From contig NC_135049.1 of the NCBI RefSeq assembly GCF_051014685.1, positions 34,489,531-34,553,530 on the forward strand: DNA of 64,000 nt, read 5' to 3'. Of the stretch, positions 8,250 through 24,400 are shown one piece after another. Origin of the DNA: Ptiloglossa arizonensis. Lineage: Eukaryota; Arthropoda; Insecta; Hymenoptera; Colletidae. Made by a program: the position numbers and the translations under genes. The notes beneath the pieces were generated by a model, which worked only from the letters and a program-made list of their open reading frames with translations, was not told the origin of the DNA and did not search any database. Each line of letters starts with the position of its first letter. Position 1 is the first letter of the stretch.

Positions 8250-11200
8250 CGGTTCGCGAGATATGGGAGTTTGAAGTTTAGGAATGGTTGAGAAACCATC
8301 AAAATTTTCGCAATTCTGATGCTAGAAACGAATAACTGGAATGACGTAGGGAAAAAGTACACACACCATTGTAATCGGTCTACTTTCTACTTTCAGATGC
8401 AACAGGAAATAAGCGAGTTCGTCAATCCGTTCGCGAGATATGGGAGTTTGAAGTTAAGGAATGCTTGAGAAACCATCAAAATTTTCGGAAGTCTGATACT
8501 CGAAACCAATAACTACAAAGGCCTAGGGGAAAACTACACATACCTTTGTAATCGGGCGAGTATCTACTTTCAGATGCAACAGGAATTTCTCGAGCTCGTC
8601 AATCCGTTCGTGAGATATGGGAGTGTGAAGTTAAGGAATGGTTGAGAAACCATCAAAATTTTCGCAAGTCTGATGCTAGAAACGAATAACTGGAATGACC
8701 TAGGGGAAAAGTACACACACCATTGTAATCGGGCAAGTATCTACTTTCAGAGGCGGCAGGAACTTCTCGAATTCGCCAATCCGTTCGCGAGGTATCGGAG
8801 TTTGAAGTTAAAGAATGGTTGAGAAACCATCAAAATTTTGGCAAGTCTGACACTCGAAACCAATAACTACTATGGCCTAGGGCAAAAATACACATACCGT
8901 TGTAATCGGGCGAGTTTCTGCTTTTAGATACAACAGGAATTTCTCGAGTTCGTCAATCCGTTCGCGAGATATGGGATTTGAAATTAAGGAACGGTTGAGA
9001 AACCATCAAAATTGTCGCAAGTCTGATAATCGAAACCAATAACTACAAAGGCTTAGGGCAAAAGTACACACACCATTGTAATCGGGCCAGTTTCTACTTT
9101 CAAATGCAACAGGAATTTCTCGAGTTCGCCAATCCGTTCGCGAGGTATCGGAGTTTGAAGTTAAGGAATGGTTGAGGAACCATCAAAATTTTCGCAAGTC
9201 TGATACTCGAAACCAATAACTACTATGGCCTAGGGCAAAAATACACATACCGTTGTAATCGGACGAGTTTCTGGTTCCAGATGCAACAGGAATTTCTCGA
9301 GTTCGTCAATCCGTTCGCGAGATATGGGAGTTTGAAGTTAAGGAACGGTTGAGAAACCATCACAAATTTCGCAAGTCTGATACTCGAAACCAATAACTAC
9401 CATTGCCTAGGGGAAAAATGCACATACCTTTGTAATTGGGCGAGTTTCTACTTTCAGATGCAATAGGAACTTCTCGAGTTCGTCAATCCGTTCGCGAGAT
9501 ATGGTAGTTTGAAGTTAAGGAATGGTTGAGAAACCATCAAAATTTTCGCAATTCTGATGCTAGAAACGAGTAACTGGAATGACCTAGGGGAAAAGTACAC
9601 ACACCATTGTAATCGGGCAAGTATCTACTTTCAGAGGCGACAGGAACTTCCCGAGTTCCCCAATCCGTTCGCGAGTTATCGGAGTTTGAAGTTAAAGAAT
9701 GGTTGAGAAACCATCAAAATTTTCGCAAGTCTGATACTCGAAACCAATAACTACTATGGCCTAGGGCAAAAATACACATATCGTTGTAACCGGACGAGTT
9801 TCTGGTTTCAGATGCAACAGGAATTTCTCGAGTTCGTCAATCCGTTCGCGAGATATGGGAGTTTGAAGTTAAGGAATGGTTGAGAAACCATCACAAATTT
9901 CGCAAGTCTGATACACGAAAACAATAACTACAAAGTCCTAGGGGAAAAATACACATACCTTTGTAATCGGGCGAGTTTATACATTCAGATGCAACAGGAA
10001 TTTCTCGAGCTCGTCAATCCGTTCGCGAGATATGGGAGTTTGAAGTTAAATAATGGTTGAGAAACCATCAAAATTTTCGCAAGTCTGATACTCGAAACCA
10101 ATAACCGGAACGGCCTAGTGGAAGAGTACACACACCATTGTAATCGGGCCAGTTTCTACTTTCAAATGCAACAGGAATTTCGCGAGTTCGCCAATCCGTT
10201 CGCAAGGTATCGGAGTTTGAAGTTAAGGAATGGTTGAGAAACCATCAAAATTTTCGCAAGTCTGATACTCGAAACCAATAACTACAAAGCCCTAGGGGAA
10301 AAATACACATACCTTTGTAATCGGGCGAGTTTATACTTTCAGATGCAACAGGAATTTCTCGAGTTCGTCAATCCGTTCGCGAGATATGGGAGTTTGAAGT
10401 TTAGGAATGGTTGAGAAACCATCAAAATTTTCGCAATTCTGATGCTAGAAACGAATAACTGGAATGACGTAGGGAAAAAGTACACACACCATTGTAATCG
10501 GTCTACTTTCTACTTTCAGATGCAACAGGAAATAAGCGAGTTCGTCAATCCGTTCGCGAGATATGGGAGTTTGAAGTTAAGGAATGCTTGAGAATCCATC
10601 AAAATTTTCGGAAGTCTGATACTCGAAACCAATAACTACAAAGGCCTAGGGGAAAACTACACATACCTTTGTAATCGGGCGAGTATCTACTTTCAGATGC
10701 AACAGGAATTTCTCGAGCTCGTCAATCCGTTCGTGAGATATGGGAGTGTGAAGTTAAGGAATGGTTGAGAAACCATCAAAATTTTCGCAAGTCTGATGCT
10801 AGAAACGAATAACTGGAATGACCTAGGGGAAAAGTACACACACCATTGTAATCGGGCAAGTATCTACTTTCAGAGGCGGCAGGAACTTCTCGAATTCGCC
10901 AATCCGTTCGCGAGGTATCGGAGTTTGAAGTTAAAGAATGGTTGAGAAACCATCAAAATTTTGGCAAGTCTGACACTCGAAACCAATAACTACTATGGCC
11001 TAGGGCAAAAATACACATACCGTTGTAATCGGGCGAGTTTCTGCTTTTAGATACAACAGGAATTTCTCGAGTTCGTCAATCCGTTCGCGAGATATGGGAT
11101 TTGAAATTAAGGAACGGTTGAGAAACCATCAAAATTGTCGCAAGTCTGATAATCGAAACCAATAACTACAAAGGCTTAGGGGAAAAGTACACACACCATT

Positions 11201-12495
11201 GTAATCGGGCCAGTTTCTACTTTCAAATGCAACAGGAATTTCTCGAGTTCGCCATTCCGTTCGCGAGGTATCGGAGTTTGAAGTTAAGGAATGGTTGAGA
11301 AACCATCAAAATTTTCGCAAGTCTGATACTCGAAACCAATAACTACTATGGCCTAGGGCAAAAATACACATACCGTTGTAATCGGACGAGTTTCTGGTTC
11401 CAGATGCAACAGGAATTTCTCGAGTTCGTCAATCCGTTCGCGAGATATGGGAGTTTGAAGTTAAGGAACGGTTGAGAAACCATCACAAATTTCGCAAGTC
11501 TGATACTCGAAACCAATAACTACCATTGCCTAGGGGAAAAATGCACATACCTTTGTAATTGGGCGAGTTTCTACTTTCAGATGCAATAGGAACTTCTCGA
11601 GTTCGTCAATCCGTTCGCGAGATATGGTAGTTTGAAGTTAAGGAATGGTTGAGAAACCATCAAAATTTTCGCAATTCTGATGCTAGAAACGAGTAACTGG
11701 AATGACCTAGGGGAAAAGTACACACACCATTGTAATCGGGCAAGTATCTACTTTCAGAGGCGACAGGAACTTCCCGAGTTCCCCAATCCGTTCGCGAGTT
11801 ATCGGAGTTTGAAGTTAAAGAATGGTTGAGAAACCATCAAAATTTTCGCAAGTCTGATACTCGAAACCAATAACTACTATGGCCTAGGGCAAAAATACAC
11901 ATATCGTTGTAACCGGACGAGTTTCTGGTTTCAGATGCAACAGGAATTTCTCGAGTTCGTCAATCCGTTCGCGAGATATGGGAGTTTGAAGTTAAGGAAT
12001 GGTTGAGAAACCATCACAAATTTCGCAAGTCTGATACACGAAAACAATAACTACAAAGTCCTAGGGGAAAAATACACATACCTTTGTAATCGGGCGAGTT
12101 TATACATTCAGATGCAACAGGAATTTCTCGAGCTCGTCAATCCGTTCGCGAGATATGGGAGTTTGAAGTTAAATAATGGTTGAGAAACCATCAAAATTTT
12201 CGCAAGTCTGATACTCGAAACCAATAACCGGAACGGCCTAGTGGAAGAGTACACACACCATTGTAATCGGGCCAGTTTCTACTTTCAAATGCAACAGGAA
12301 TTTCGCGAGTTCGCCAATCCGTTCGCAAGGTATCGGAGTTTGAAGTTAAGGAATGGTTGAGAAACCATCAAAATTTTCGCAAGTCTGATACTCGAAACCA
12401 ATAACTACAAAGCCCTAGGGGAAAAATACACATACCTTTGTAATCGGGCGAGTTTATACTTTCAGATGCAACAGGAATTTCTCGAGCTCGTCAAT
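8250..12495 (+). repeat. Tandem duplication of a 12-monomer satellite block (2,123 bp)
   Basis: Rare monomer variants recur at a fixed offset of 2,123 bases, one short of 12 x 177. AATAAGCGAG is at 8408 and 10531, GACGTAGGGAAAAAG at 8343 and 10466, and the AATTGGGCGAG variant at 9434 and 11557. Approximate copies are 8250-10372 and 10373-12495, nearly identical by eye. A related stretch also starts the array at 4077 (AATTGGGCGAG at 4136). Confidence 0.8.
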
Positions 12496-15400
12496 CCGTT
12501 CGCGAGATATGGGAGTTTGAAGTTAAGGAATGGTTGAGAAACCATCACAAATTTCGCAAGTCTGATACTCGAAACCAATAACTACCATTGCCTAGGGGAA
12601 AAATGCACATACCTTTGTAATCGGGCGAGTTTCTACTTTCAGATGCAATAGGAACTTCTCGAGTTCGTCAATCCGTTCGCGAGATATGGGAGTTTGAAGT
12701 TAAGGAATCGTTGAGAAACCGTCTAAATTTTCGCAATTCTGATGCTAGAAACGAATAACTGGAATGACCTAGGGGATAAGTACACACACCATTGTAATCG
12801 GTAGACTTTCTACTTTCAGATGCAACAGGAAATAATTGAGATCGTCAATCCGTTCGCGAGATATGGGAGTTTGAAGTTAAGGAATGCTTGAGAAACCATC
12901 AAAATTTTCGCAACTCTGATACTCGAAACCAATAACTACAATGCCCTAGGGAAAAAATACAAATACCTTTGCAATCGGGCGAGTTTATACTTTCAGATGC
13001 AACAGGAATTTCTCGAGCTCGTCAATCCGTTCGCGAGATATGGGAGTTCGAAATTAAGGAACGGTTGAGAAACCATCAAAATTTTCGCTAAACTGATACT
13101 CGAAACCAATAACTGGAATGGCCTAGGGGAAAAGTACACACACCATTGTAATGGGGCGAGTTTCTACTTTCAGATGCAACAGGAATTCCTCGAGTTCGTC
13201 AATCCGTTCGCGAGATATGGGAGTTTGAAGTTAAGGAATGGTTGAGAAACCATCAAAATTTTCTCAAGTCTGATACTCGAAACCAATAACTACAAAGCCC
13301 CAGGGGAAAAATACACATACCTTTGTAATCGGGCGAGTTTATACTTTCAGATGCAACAGGAATTTCTCGAGCTCGTCAATCCGTTCGCGAGATATGGGAG
13401 TTTGAAGTTAAGGAATGGTTGAGAAACCATCAAAATTTTCGCAAGCCGGATACTCGAAACCAATAACCGGAACGGCCTAGGGGAAAAGTACACACACCAT
13501 TGTAATCGGGCCAGTTTCTACTTTCAAATGCAACAGGAATTTCTCGAGTTCGCCAATCCGTTCGCGAGATATGGGAGTTTGAAGTTAAGGAATGGTTGAG
13601 AAACCATCAAAATTTTCGCAAGTTTGATACTCGAAACCAATAACTGGAATGGCCTAGGGGAAAAGTACACATACCGTTGAAATCGGACGAGTTTCTGGTT
13701 TCAGATGCAACAGGAATTTCTCGAGTTCGTCAATCCGTTCGCGAGATATGGGAGTTTGAAGTTAAGGAATGGTTGAGAAACCATCACAAATTTCGCAAGT
13801 CTGATATTCGAAACCAATAACTACCATTGCCTAGGGGAAAAATGCACATACCTTTGTAATCGGGCGAGTATCTACTTTCAGATGCAATAGGAATTTCTCG
13901 AGTTCGTCAATCCGTTCGCGAGATATGGGAGTCTGAAGTTAAAGAATTGCTGAGAAACCATCAAAATTTTCGCAATTCTGATGCTAGAAACGAATAACTG
14001 GAATGACCTAGGGGAAAAGTATACACACCATTGTAATCGGTAGACTTTCTACTTTCAGATGCAACAGGAAATAATTGAGTTCGTCAATCCGTTCGCGAGA
14101 TATGGGAGTTTGACGTTAAGGAATGTTTGAGAAACCATCAAAATTTTCGCAAGTCTGATACTCGAAACCAATAACTGGAACGGCCTAGGGGCAAAGTATA
14201 TACACCATTGTAATGGGGCGAGTTTCTACTTTCAGATGCAACAGGACTTTCTCGAGTTCGCCAATCCGTTCGCGAGATATGGGAGTTTGAAGTTAAGGAA
14301 TGGTTGAGAAACCATCAAAATTTTCGCAAGTCTGATACTCGAAACCAATAACTGGAACGGCCTAGGGGAAATGTACACACACCGTTGTAATCGGGCAAGT
14401 TTCTACTTTCAAATGCAATAGGAATTTCTCGAGTTCGTCAATCCGTTCGCGAGATATGGGAGTTTGAAGTTAAGGAATGCTTGAGAAACCATCAAAATTT
14501 TCTCAAGTCTGATACTCGAAACCAATAACTACAAAGCCCTAGGGGAAAAATACACATACCTTTGTAATCGGGCGAGTTTATACTTTCAGATGCAACAGGA
14601 ATTTCTCGAGCTCGTCAATCCGTTCGCGAGATATGGGAGTTTGAAATTAAGGAATGGTTGAGAAACCATCAAAATTTTCGCAAGCCGGATACTCGAAACC
14701 AATAACCGGAACGGCCTAGGGGAAAAGTACACACACCATTGTAATCGGGCCAGTTTCTACTTTCAAATGCAACAGGAATTTCTCGAGTTCGCCAATCCGT
14801 TCGCGAGTTATGGGAGTTTGAAGTTAAGGAATGGTTGAGAAACCATCAAAATTTTTGCAAGTCTGATACTCGAAACCAATAACTGGAACGGCCTAGGGGA
14901 AATGTACACACACCGTTGTAATCGGGCAAGTTTCTACTTTCAAATGCAACAGGAATTTCTCGAGTTCGTCAATCCGTTCGCGAGATATGGGAGTTTGAAG
15001 TTAAGGAATGCTTGAGAAACCATCAAAATTTTCGCAAGTCTGACACTCGAAACCAATAACTACAATGCCCTAGGGAAAAAATACACATACCTTTGCAATC
15101 GGGCGAGTTTATACTTTCAGATGCAACAGGAATTTCTCGAGCTCGTCAATCCGTTCGCGAGATATGGGAGTTCGAAATTAAGGAACGGTTGAGAAACCAT
15201 CAAAATTTTCGCTAAACTGATACTCGAAACCAATTACTGGAATGGCCTAGGGGAAAAGTACAGACACCATTGTAATGGGGCGAGTTTCTACTTTCAGATG
15301 CAAAGGGAATTCCTCGAGTTCGTCAATCCGTTCGCGAGATATGGGAGTTTGAAGTTAAGGAATGGTTGAGAAACCATCAAAATTTTCTCAAGTCTGATAC

Positions 15401-18400
15401 TCGAAACCAATAACTACAAAGCCCTAGGGGAAAAATACACATACCTTTGTAATCGGGCGAGTTTATACTTTCAGATGCAACAGGAATTTCTCGAGCTCGT
15501 CAATCCGTTCGCGAGATATGGGAGTTTGAAATTAAGGAATGGTTGAGAAACCATCAAAATTTTCGCAAGCCGGATACTCGAAACCAATAACCGGAACGGC
15601 CTAGGGGAAAAGTACACACACCATTGTAATCGGGCCAGTTTCTACTTTCAAATGCAACAGGAATTTCTCGAGTTCGCCAATCCGTTCGCGAGATATGGGA
15701 GTTTGAAGTTAAGGAATGGTTGAGAAACCATCAAAATTTTCGCAAGTCTGATACTCGAAACCAATAACTGGAACGGCCTAGGGGAAATGTACACACACCG
15801 TTGTAATCGGGCAAGTTTCTACTTTCAAATGCAACAGGAATTTCTCGAGTTCGTCAATCCGTTCGCGAGATATGGGAGTTCGAAATTAAGGAACGGTTGA
15901 GAAACCATCAAAATTTTCGCTAAACTGATAGTCGAAACCAATTACTGGAATGGCCTAGGGGAAAAGTACAGACACCATTGTAATGGGGCGAGTTTCTACT
16001 TTCAGATGCAACAGGAATTCCTCGAGTTCGTCAATCCGTTCGCGAGATATGGGAGTTTGAAGTTAAGGAATGGTAGAGAAACCATCAAAATTTTCTCAAG
16101 TCTGACACTCGAAACCAATAACTACAATGCCCTAGGGAAAAAATACACATACCTTTGCAATCGGGCGAGTTTATACTTTCAGATGCAACAGGAATTTCTC
16201 GAGCTCGTCAATCCGTTCGCGAGATATGGGAGTTCGAAATTAAGGAACGGTTGAGAAACCATCAAAATTTTCGCTAAACTGATAGTCGAAACCAATTACT
16301 GGAATGGCCTAGGGGAAAAGTACAGACACCATTGTAATGGGGCGAGTTTCTACTTTCAGATGCAACAGGAATTCCTCGAGTTCGTCAATCCGTTCGCGAG
16401 ATATGGGAGTTTGAAGTTAAGGAATGGTAGAGAAACCATCAAAATTTTCTCAAGTCTGATACTCGAAACCAATAACTACAAAGCCCTAGGGGAAAAATAC
16501 ACATACCTTTGTAATCGGGCGAGTTTATACTTTCAGATGCAACAGGAATTTCTCGAGCTCGTCAATCCGTTCGCGAGATATGGGAGTTTGAAGTTAAGGA
16601 ATGCTTGAGAAACCATCAAAATTTTCGCAAGTCTGATACTCGAAACCAATAACTGGAACGGCCTAGGGGCAAAGTATATACACCATTGTAATAGGGCGAG
16701 TTTCTACTTTCAGATGCAACAGGACTTTCTCGAGTTCGCCAATCCGTTCGCGAGATATGGGAGTTTGAAGTTAAGGAATGCTTGAGAAACCATCAAAATT
16801 TTCGCAAGTCTGATACTCGAAACCAATAACTACAATGCCCTAGGGAAAAAATACACATACCATTGCAATCGGGCGAGTTTATACTTTCAGATGCAACAGG
16901 AATTTCTCGAGCTCGACAATCCGTTCGCGAGATATGGGAGTTCGAAATTAAGGAACGGTTGAGAAACCATCAAAATTTTCGCTAAACTGATACTCGAAAC
17001 CAATAACTGGAATGGCCTAGGGGATAAGTACACACACCATTGTAATGGGGCGAGTTTCTACTTTCAGATGCAACAGGAATTCCTCGAGTTCGTCAATCCG
17101 TTCGCGAGATATGGGAGTTTGAAATTAAGGAATGGTTGAGAAACCATCAAAATTTTCGCAAGCCGGATACTCGAAACCAATAACCGGAACGGCCTAGGGG
17201 AAAAGTACACACACCGTTGTAATCGGGCCAGTTTCTACTTTCAAATGCAACAGGAATTTCTCGAGTTCGCCAATCCGTTCGCGAGGTGTCGGAGTTTGAA
17301 GTTAAGGAATGGTTGAGAAACCATCAAAATGTTCGGAAGTCTGATACTCGAAACCAATAACCGGAACGGCCTAGGGGAAAAGTACACACACCATTGTAAT
17401 CGGGCCAGTTTCTACTTTCAAATGCAACAGGAATTTCTCGAGTTCGCCAATCCGTTCGCGAGGTGTCGGAGTTTGAAGTTAAGGAATGGTTGAGAAACCA
17501 TCAAAATGTTCGGAAGTCTGATACTCGAAACCAATAACCGGAACGGCCTAGGGGAAAAGTACACACACCATTGTAATCGGGCCAGTTTCTACTTTCAAAT
17601 GCAACAGGAATTTCTCGAGTTCGTCAATCCGTTCGCGAGATATGGGAGTTTGAAGTTAAGGAATTGTTGAGAAACCATCAAAATTTGCGCAAGTGTGATA
17701 CTCGAAACCAATAACTGGAATGGCCTAGGGGAAAAGTAAACATACCGTTGAAATCGGACGAGTTTCTGGTTTCAGATGCAACAGGAATTTCTCGAGTTCG
17801 TCAATCCGTTCGCGAGATATGGGAGTTTGAAGTTAAGGAATGGTTGAGAAACCATCACAAATTTCGCAAGTCTGATATTCGAAACCAATAACTACCATTG
17901 CCTAGGGGAAAAATGCACATACCTTTGTAATCGAGCGAGTATCTACTTTCAGATGCAATAGGAATTTCTCGAGTTCGTCAATCCGTTCGCGAGATATGGG
18001 AGTCTGTGGTTAAAGAATTGCTGAGAATCCATCAAAATTTTCGCAATTCTGATGCTAGAAACGAATAACTGGAATGACTTAGGGGAAAAGTATACACACC
18101 ATTGTAATCGGTAGACTTTCTACTTTCAGATGCAACAGGAAATAATTGAGTTCGTCAATCCGTTCGCGAGATATGGGAGTTTGACGTTAAGGAATGCTTG
18201 AGAAACCATCCAAATTTTCGCAAGTCTGATACTCGAAACCAATAACTGGAACGGCCTAGCGGCAAAGTATATACACCATTGTAATGGGGCGAGTTTCTAC
18301 TTTCAGATGCAACAGGACTTTCTCGAGTTCGCCAATCCGTTCGCGAGATATGGGAGTTTGAAGTTAAGGAATGGTTGAGAAACCATCAAAATTTTCGCAA

Positions 18401-21400
18401 GTCTGATACTCGAAACCAATAACTGGAACGGCCTAGGGGAAAAGTACACACACCGTTGTAATCGGGCAAGTTTCTACTTTCAAATGCAACAGGAATTTCT
18501 CGAGTTCGTCAATCCGTTCGCGAGATATGGGAGTTTGAAGTTAAGGAATGCTTGAGAAACCATCAAAATTTTCGCAAGTCTGATACTCGAAACCAATAAC
18601 TACAATGCCCTAGGGAAAAAATACACATACCTTTGCAATCGGGCGAGTTTATACTTTCAGATGCAACAGGAATTTCTCGAGCTCGTCAATCCGTTCGCGA
18701 GATATGGGAGTTCGAAATTAAGGAACGGTTGAGAAACCATCAAAATTTTCGCTAAACTGATACTCGAAACCAATTACTGGAATGGCCTAGGGGAAAAGTA
18801 CACACACCATTGTAATGGGGCGATTTTCTACTTTCAGATGCAACAGGACTTTCTCGAGTTCGCCAATCCGTTCGCGAGATATGGGAGTTTGAAGTTAAGG
18901 AATGGTTGAGAAACCATCAAAATTTTCGCAAGTCTGATACTCGAAACCAATAACTGGAACGGCCTAGGGGAAAAGTACACACACCGTTGTAATCGGGCAA
19001 GTTTCTACTTTCAAATGCAACAGGAATTTCTCGAGTTCGTCAATCCGTTCGCGAGATATGGGAGTTTGAAGTTAAGGAATGCTTGAGAAACCATCAAAAT
19101 TTTCGCAAGTCTGATACTCGAAACCAATAACTACAATGCCCTAGGGAAAAAATACACATACCTTTGCAATCGGGCGAGTTTATACTTTCAGATGCAACAG
19201 GAATTTCTCGAGCTCGTCAATCCGTTCGCGAGATATGGGAGTTCGAAATTAAGGAACGGTTGAGAAACCATCAAAATTTTCGCTAAACTGATACTCGAAA
19301 CCAATTACTGGAATGGCCTAGGGGAAAAGTACACACACCATTGTAATGGGGCGAGTTTCTACTTTCAGATGCAACAGGAATTCCTCGAGTTCGTCAATCC
19401 GTTCGCGAGATATGGGAGTTTGAAGTTAAGGAATGGTTGAGAAACCATCAAAATTTTCTCAAGTCTGATACTCGAAACCAATAACTACAAAGCCCTAGGG
19501 GAAAAATACACATACCTTTGTAATCGGGCGAGTTTATACTTTCAGATGCAACAGGAATTTCTCGAGTTCGTCAATCCGATAGCGAGATATGGGAGTTTGA
19601 AGTTAAGGAATGTTTGAGAAACCATCAAAATTTTCGCAAGTCTGATACTCGAAACCAATAACTACAAAGCCCTAGTGGAAAAATACACATACCTTTGTAA
19701 TCGGGCGAGTTTATACTTTCAGATGCAACAGGAATTTCTCGAGCTCGTCAATCCGTTCGCGAGATATGGGAGTTTGAAGTTAAGGAATGGTAGAGAAACC
19801 ATCAAAATTTTCGCAATTCTGATGCTAGAAACGAATAACTGGAATGACCTAGGGGAAAAGTACACACACCATTGTAATCGGGCAAGTATCTACTTTCAAA
19901 TGCAACAGGAATTTCTCGAGATCGTCAATCCGTTCGCGAGATATGGGAGTTTGAAGTTAAGGAATGGTTGAGAAACCATCAAAATTTGCGCAAGTGTGAT
20001 CCTCGAAACCAATAACTGGAATGGCCTAGGGGAAAAGCACACACACCATTGTAATCGGTAGACTTTCTACTTTCAGATGCAACAGGAAATAATTGAGTTC
20101 GTCAATCCGTTCGCGAGATATGGGAGTTTGACGTTAAGGAATGCTTGAGAAACCGTCAAAATTTTCGCAAGTCTGATACTCGAAACCAATAACTGGAACG
20201 GCCTAGGGGCAAAGTATATACACCATTGTAATGGGGCGAGTTTCTACTTTCAGATGCAACAGGACTTTCTCGAGTTCGCCAATCCGTTCGCGAGATATGG
20301 GAGTTTGAAGTTAAGGAATGGTTGAGAAACCATCAAAATTTTCTCAAGTCTGATACTCGAAACCAATAACTACAAAGCCCTAGGGGAAAAATACACATAC
20401 CAATGTAATCGGGCGAGTTTATACTTTCAGATGCAACAGGAATTTCTCGAGCTCGTCAATCCGTTCGCGAGATATGGGAGTTTGAAGTTAAGGAATGGTT
20501 GAGAAACCATCTAAATTTTCGCAAGTGTGATACTCGAAACCAATAACTGGAATGGCCTAGGGGAAAAGTACACATACCGTTGAAATCGGACGAGTTTCTG
20601 GTTTCAGATGCAACAGGAATTTCTCGAGTTCGTCAATCCGTTCGCGAGATATGGGAGTTTGAAGTTAAGGAATGGTTGAGAAACAATCACAAATTTCGCA
20701 AGTCTGATATTCGAAACCAATAACTACCATTGCCTAGGGGAAAAATGCACATACCTTTGTAATCAGGCGAGTATCTACTTTCAGATGCACTTAGTTCGTC
20801 AATCCGTTCGCGAGATATGGGAGTTTGAAGTTAAGGAATTGCTGAGAAACCATCAAAATTTTCGCAATTCTGATGCTAGAAACGAATAACTGGAATGACC
20901 TAGGGGAAAAGTATACACACCATTGTAATCGGTAGACTTTCTACTTTCAGATGCAACAGGAAATAATTGAGTTCGTCAATCCGTTCGCGAGATATGGGAG
21001 TTTGACGTTAAGGTATGCTTGAGAAACCATCAAAATTTTCGCAAGTCTGATACTCGAAACCAATAACTACAAAGCCCTAGTGGAAAAATACACATACCTT
21101 TGTAATCGGGCGAGTTTATACTTTCAAATGCAACAGGAATTTCTCGAGTTCGTCAATCCGTTCGCGAGATATGGGAGTTTGAAGTTAAGGAATGGTTGAG
21201 AAACCATCAAAATTTTCGCAAGTTTGATACTCGAAACCAATAACTGGAATGGCCTAGGGGAAAAGTACACATACCGTTGAAATCGGACGAGTTTCTGGTT
21301 TCAGATGCAACAGGAATTTCTCGAGTTCGTCAATCCGTTCGCGAGATATGGGAGTTTGAAGTTAAGGAATGGTTGAGAAACCATCACAAATTTCGCAAGT

Positions 21401-24400
21401 CTGATATTCGAAACCAATAACTACCATTGCCTAGGGGAAAAATGCACATACCTTTGTAATCGGGCGAGTATCTACTTTCAGATGCAATAGGAATTTCTCG
21501 AGTTCGTCAATCCGTTCGCGAGATATGGGAGTCTGAAGTTAAAGAATTGCTGAGAAACCATCAAAATTTTCGCAATTCTGATGCTAGAAACGAATAACTG
21601 GAATGACCTAGGGGAAAAGTATACACACCATTGTAATCGGTAGACTTTCTACTTTCAGATGCAACAGGAAATAATTGAGTTCGTCAATCCGTTCGCGAGA
21701 TATGGGAGTTTGACGTTAAGGAATGCTTGAGAAACCATCAAAATTTTCGCAAGTCTGATACTCGAAACCAATAACTGGAACGCCCTAGGGGCAAAGTATA
21801 TACACCATTGTAATGGGGCGACTTTCTACTTACAGATGCAACAGGACTTTCTCGAGTTCGCCAATCCGTTCGCGAGATATGGGAGTTTGAAGTTAAGGAA
21901 TGCTTGAGAAACCATCAAAATTTTCGCAAGTCTGACACTCGAAACCAATAACTACAATGCCCTAGGGAAAAAATACACATACCTTTGCAATCGGGCGAGT
22001 TTATACTTTCAGATGCAACAGGAATTTCTCGAGCTCGTCAATCCGTTCGCGAGATATGGGAGTTCGAAATTAAGGAACGGTTGAGAAACCATCAAAATTT
22101 TCGCTAAACTGATACTCGAAACCAATTACTGGAATGGCCTAGGGGAAAAGTACACACACCATTGTAATGGGGCGAGTTTCTACTTTCAGATGCAACAGGA
22201 ATTCCTCGAGTTCGTCAATCCGTTCGCGAGATATGGGAGTTTGAAGTTAAGGAATGGTTGAGAAACCATCAAAATTTTCTCAAGTCTGATACTCGAAACC
22301 AATAACTACAAAGTCCTAGGGGAAAAATACACATACCTTTGTAATCGGGCGAGTTTATACTTTCAGATGCAACAGGAATTTCTCGAGCTCGTCAATCCGT
22401 TCGCGAGATATGGGAGTTTGAAATTAAGGAATGGTTGAGAAACCATCAAAATTTTCGCAAGCCGGATACTCGAAACCAATAACCGGAACGGCCTAGGGGA
22501 AAAGTACACACACCATTGTAATCGGGCCAGTTTCTACTTTCAAATGCAACAGGAATTTCTCGAGTTCGCCAATCCGTTCGCGAGGTATCGGAGTTTGAAG
22601 TTAAGGAATGGTTGAGAAACCATCAAAATGTTCGGAAGTCTGATACTCGAAACCAATAACCGGAACGGCCTAGGGGAAAAGTACACACACCATTGTAATC
22701 GGGCCAGTTTCTACTTTCAAATGCAACAGGAATTTCTCGAGTTCGTCAATCCGTTCGCGAGATATGGGAGTTTGAAGTTAAGGAATGGTAGAGAAACCAT
22801 CAAAATTTTCGCAATTCTGATGCTAGAAACGAATAACGGGAATGACCTAGGGGAAAAGTACACACACCATTGTAATCGGGCAAGTATCTACTTTCAGAGG
22901 CGGCAGGAACTTCTCGAGTTCGCCAAACCGTTCGCGAGATATGAGAGTTTGAAGTTAAGGAATGGTTGAGAAACCACCAAAATTTTCGCAAGTCTGATAC
23001 TCAAAACCAATAACCGGAACGGCCTAGGGGAAAAGTACACACACCATTGTAATCGGGCCAGTTTCTACTTTCAAATGCAACAGGAATTTCTCGAGTTCGT
23101 CAATCCGTTCGCGAGATATGGGAGTTTGAATTTAAGGAATGGTAGAGAAACCATCAAAATTTTCGCAATTCTGATGCTAGAAACGAATAACTGGAATGAC
23201 CTAGGGGAAAAGTACACACACCATTGTAATCGGGCAAGTATCTACTTTCAGAGGCGACTGGAACTTCTCGAGTTCGCCAATCCGTTCGCGAGATATGAGT
23301 GTTTGAAGTTAGGGAATGGTTGAGAAACCACCAAAATTTTCGCAAATCTGATACTCGAAACCAATAACCGGAACTGCCTAGGGGAAAAGTACAAACACCA
23401 TTGTAATGGGGCCAGTTTCTACTTTCAAATGCAACAGGAATTTCTCGAGATCGTCAATCCGTTCGCGAGATATGGGAGTTTGAAGTTAAGGAATGGTTGA
23501 GAATCCATCAAAATTTGCGCAAGTGTGATACTCGAAACCAATAACTGGAATGGCCTAGGGGAAAAGTACACACACCATTGTAATCGGTAGACTTTCTACT
23601 TTCAGATGCAACAGGAAATAAATGAGTTCGTCAATCCGTTCGAGAGATATGGGAGTTTGACGTTAAGGAATGCTTGAGAAACCATCAAAATTTTCGCAAG
23701 TCTGATACTCGAAACCAATAACTGGAACGGCCTAGGGGCAAAGTATATACACCATTGTAATAGGGCGAGTTTCTACTTTCAGATGCAACAGGACTTTCTC
23801 GAGTTCGCCAATCCGTTCGCGAGATATGGGAGTTTGAAGTTAAGGAATGCTTGAGAAACCATCAAAATTTTCGCAAGTCTGATACTCGAAACCAATAACT
23901 ACAATGCCCTAGGGAAAAAATACACATACCTTTGCAATCGGGCGAGTTTATACTTTCAGATGCAACAGGAATTTCTCGAGCTCGTCAATCCGTTCGCGAG
24001 ATATGGGAGTTCGAAATTAAGGAACGGTTGAGAAACCATCAAAATTTTCGCTAAACTGATACTCGAAACCAATAACTGGAATGGCCTAGGGGATAAGTAC
24101 ACACACCATTGTAATGGGGCGAGTTTCTACTTTCAGATGCAACAGGAATTCCTCGAGTTCGTCAATCCGTTCGCGAGATATGGGAGTTTGAAATTAAGGA
24201 ATGGTTGAGAAACCATCAAAATTTTCGCAAGCCGGATACTCGAAACCAATAACCGGAACGGCCTAGGGGAAAAGTACACACACCATTGTAATCGGGCCAG
24301 TTTCTACTTTCAAATGCAACAGGAATTTCTCGAGTTCGCCAATCCGTTCGCGAGGTATCGGAGTTTGAAGTTAAGGAATGGTTGAGAAACCATCAAAATG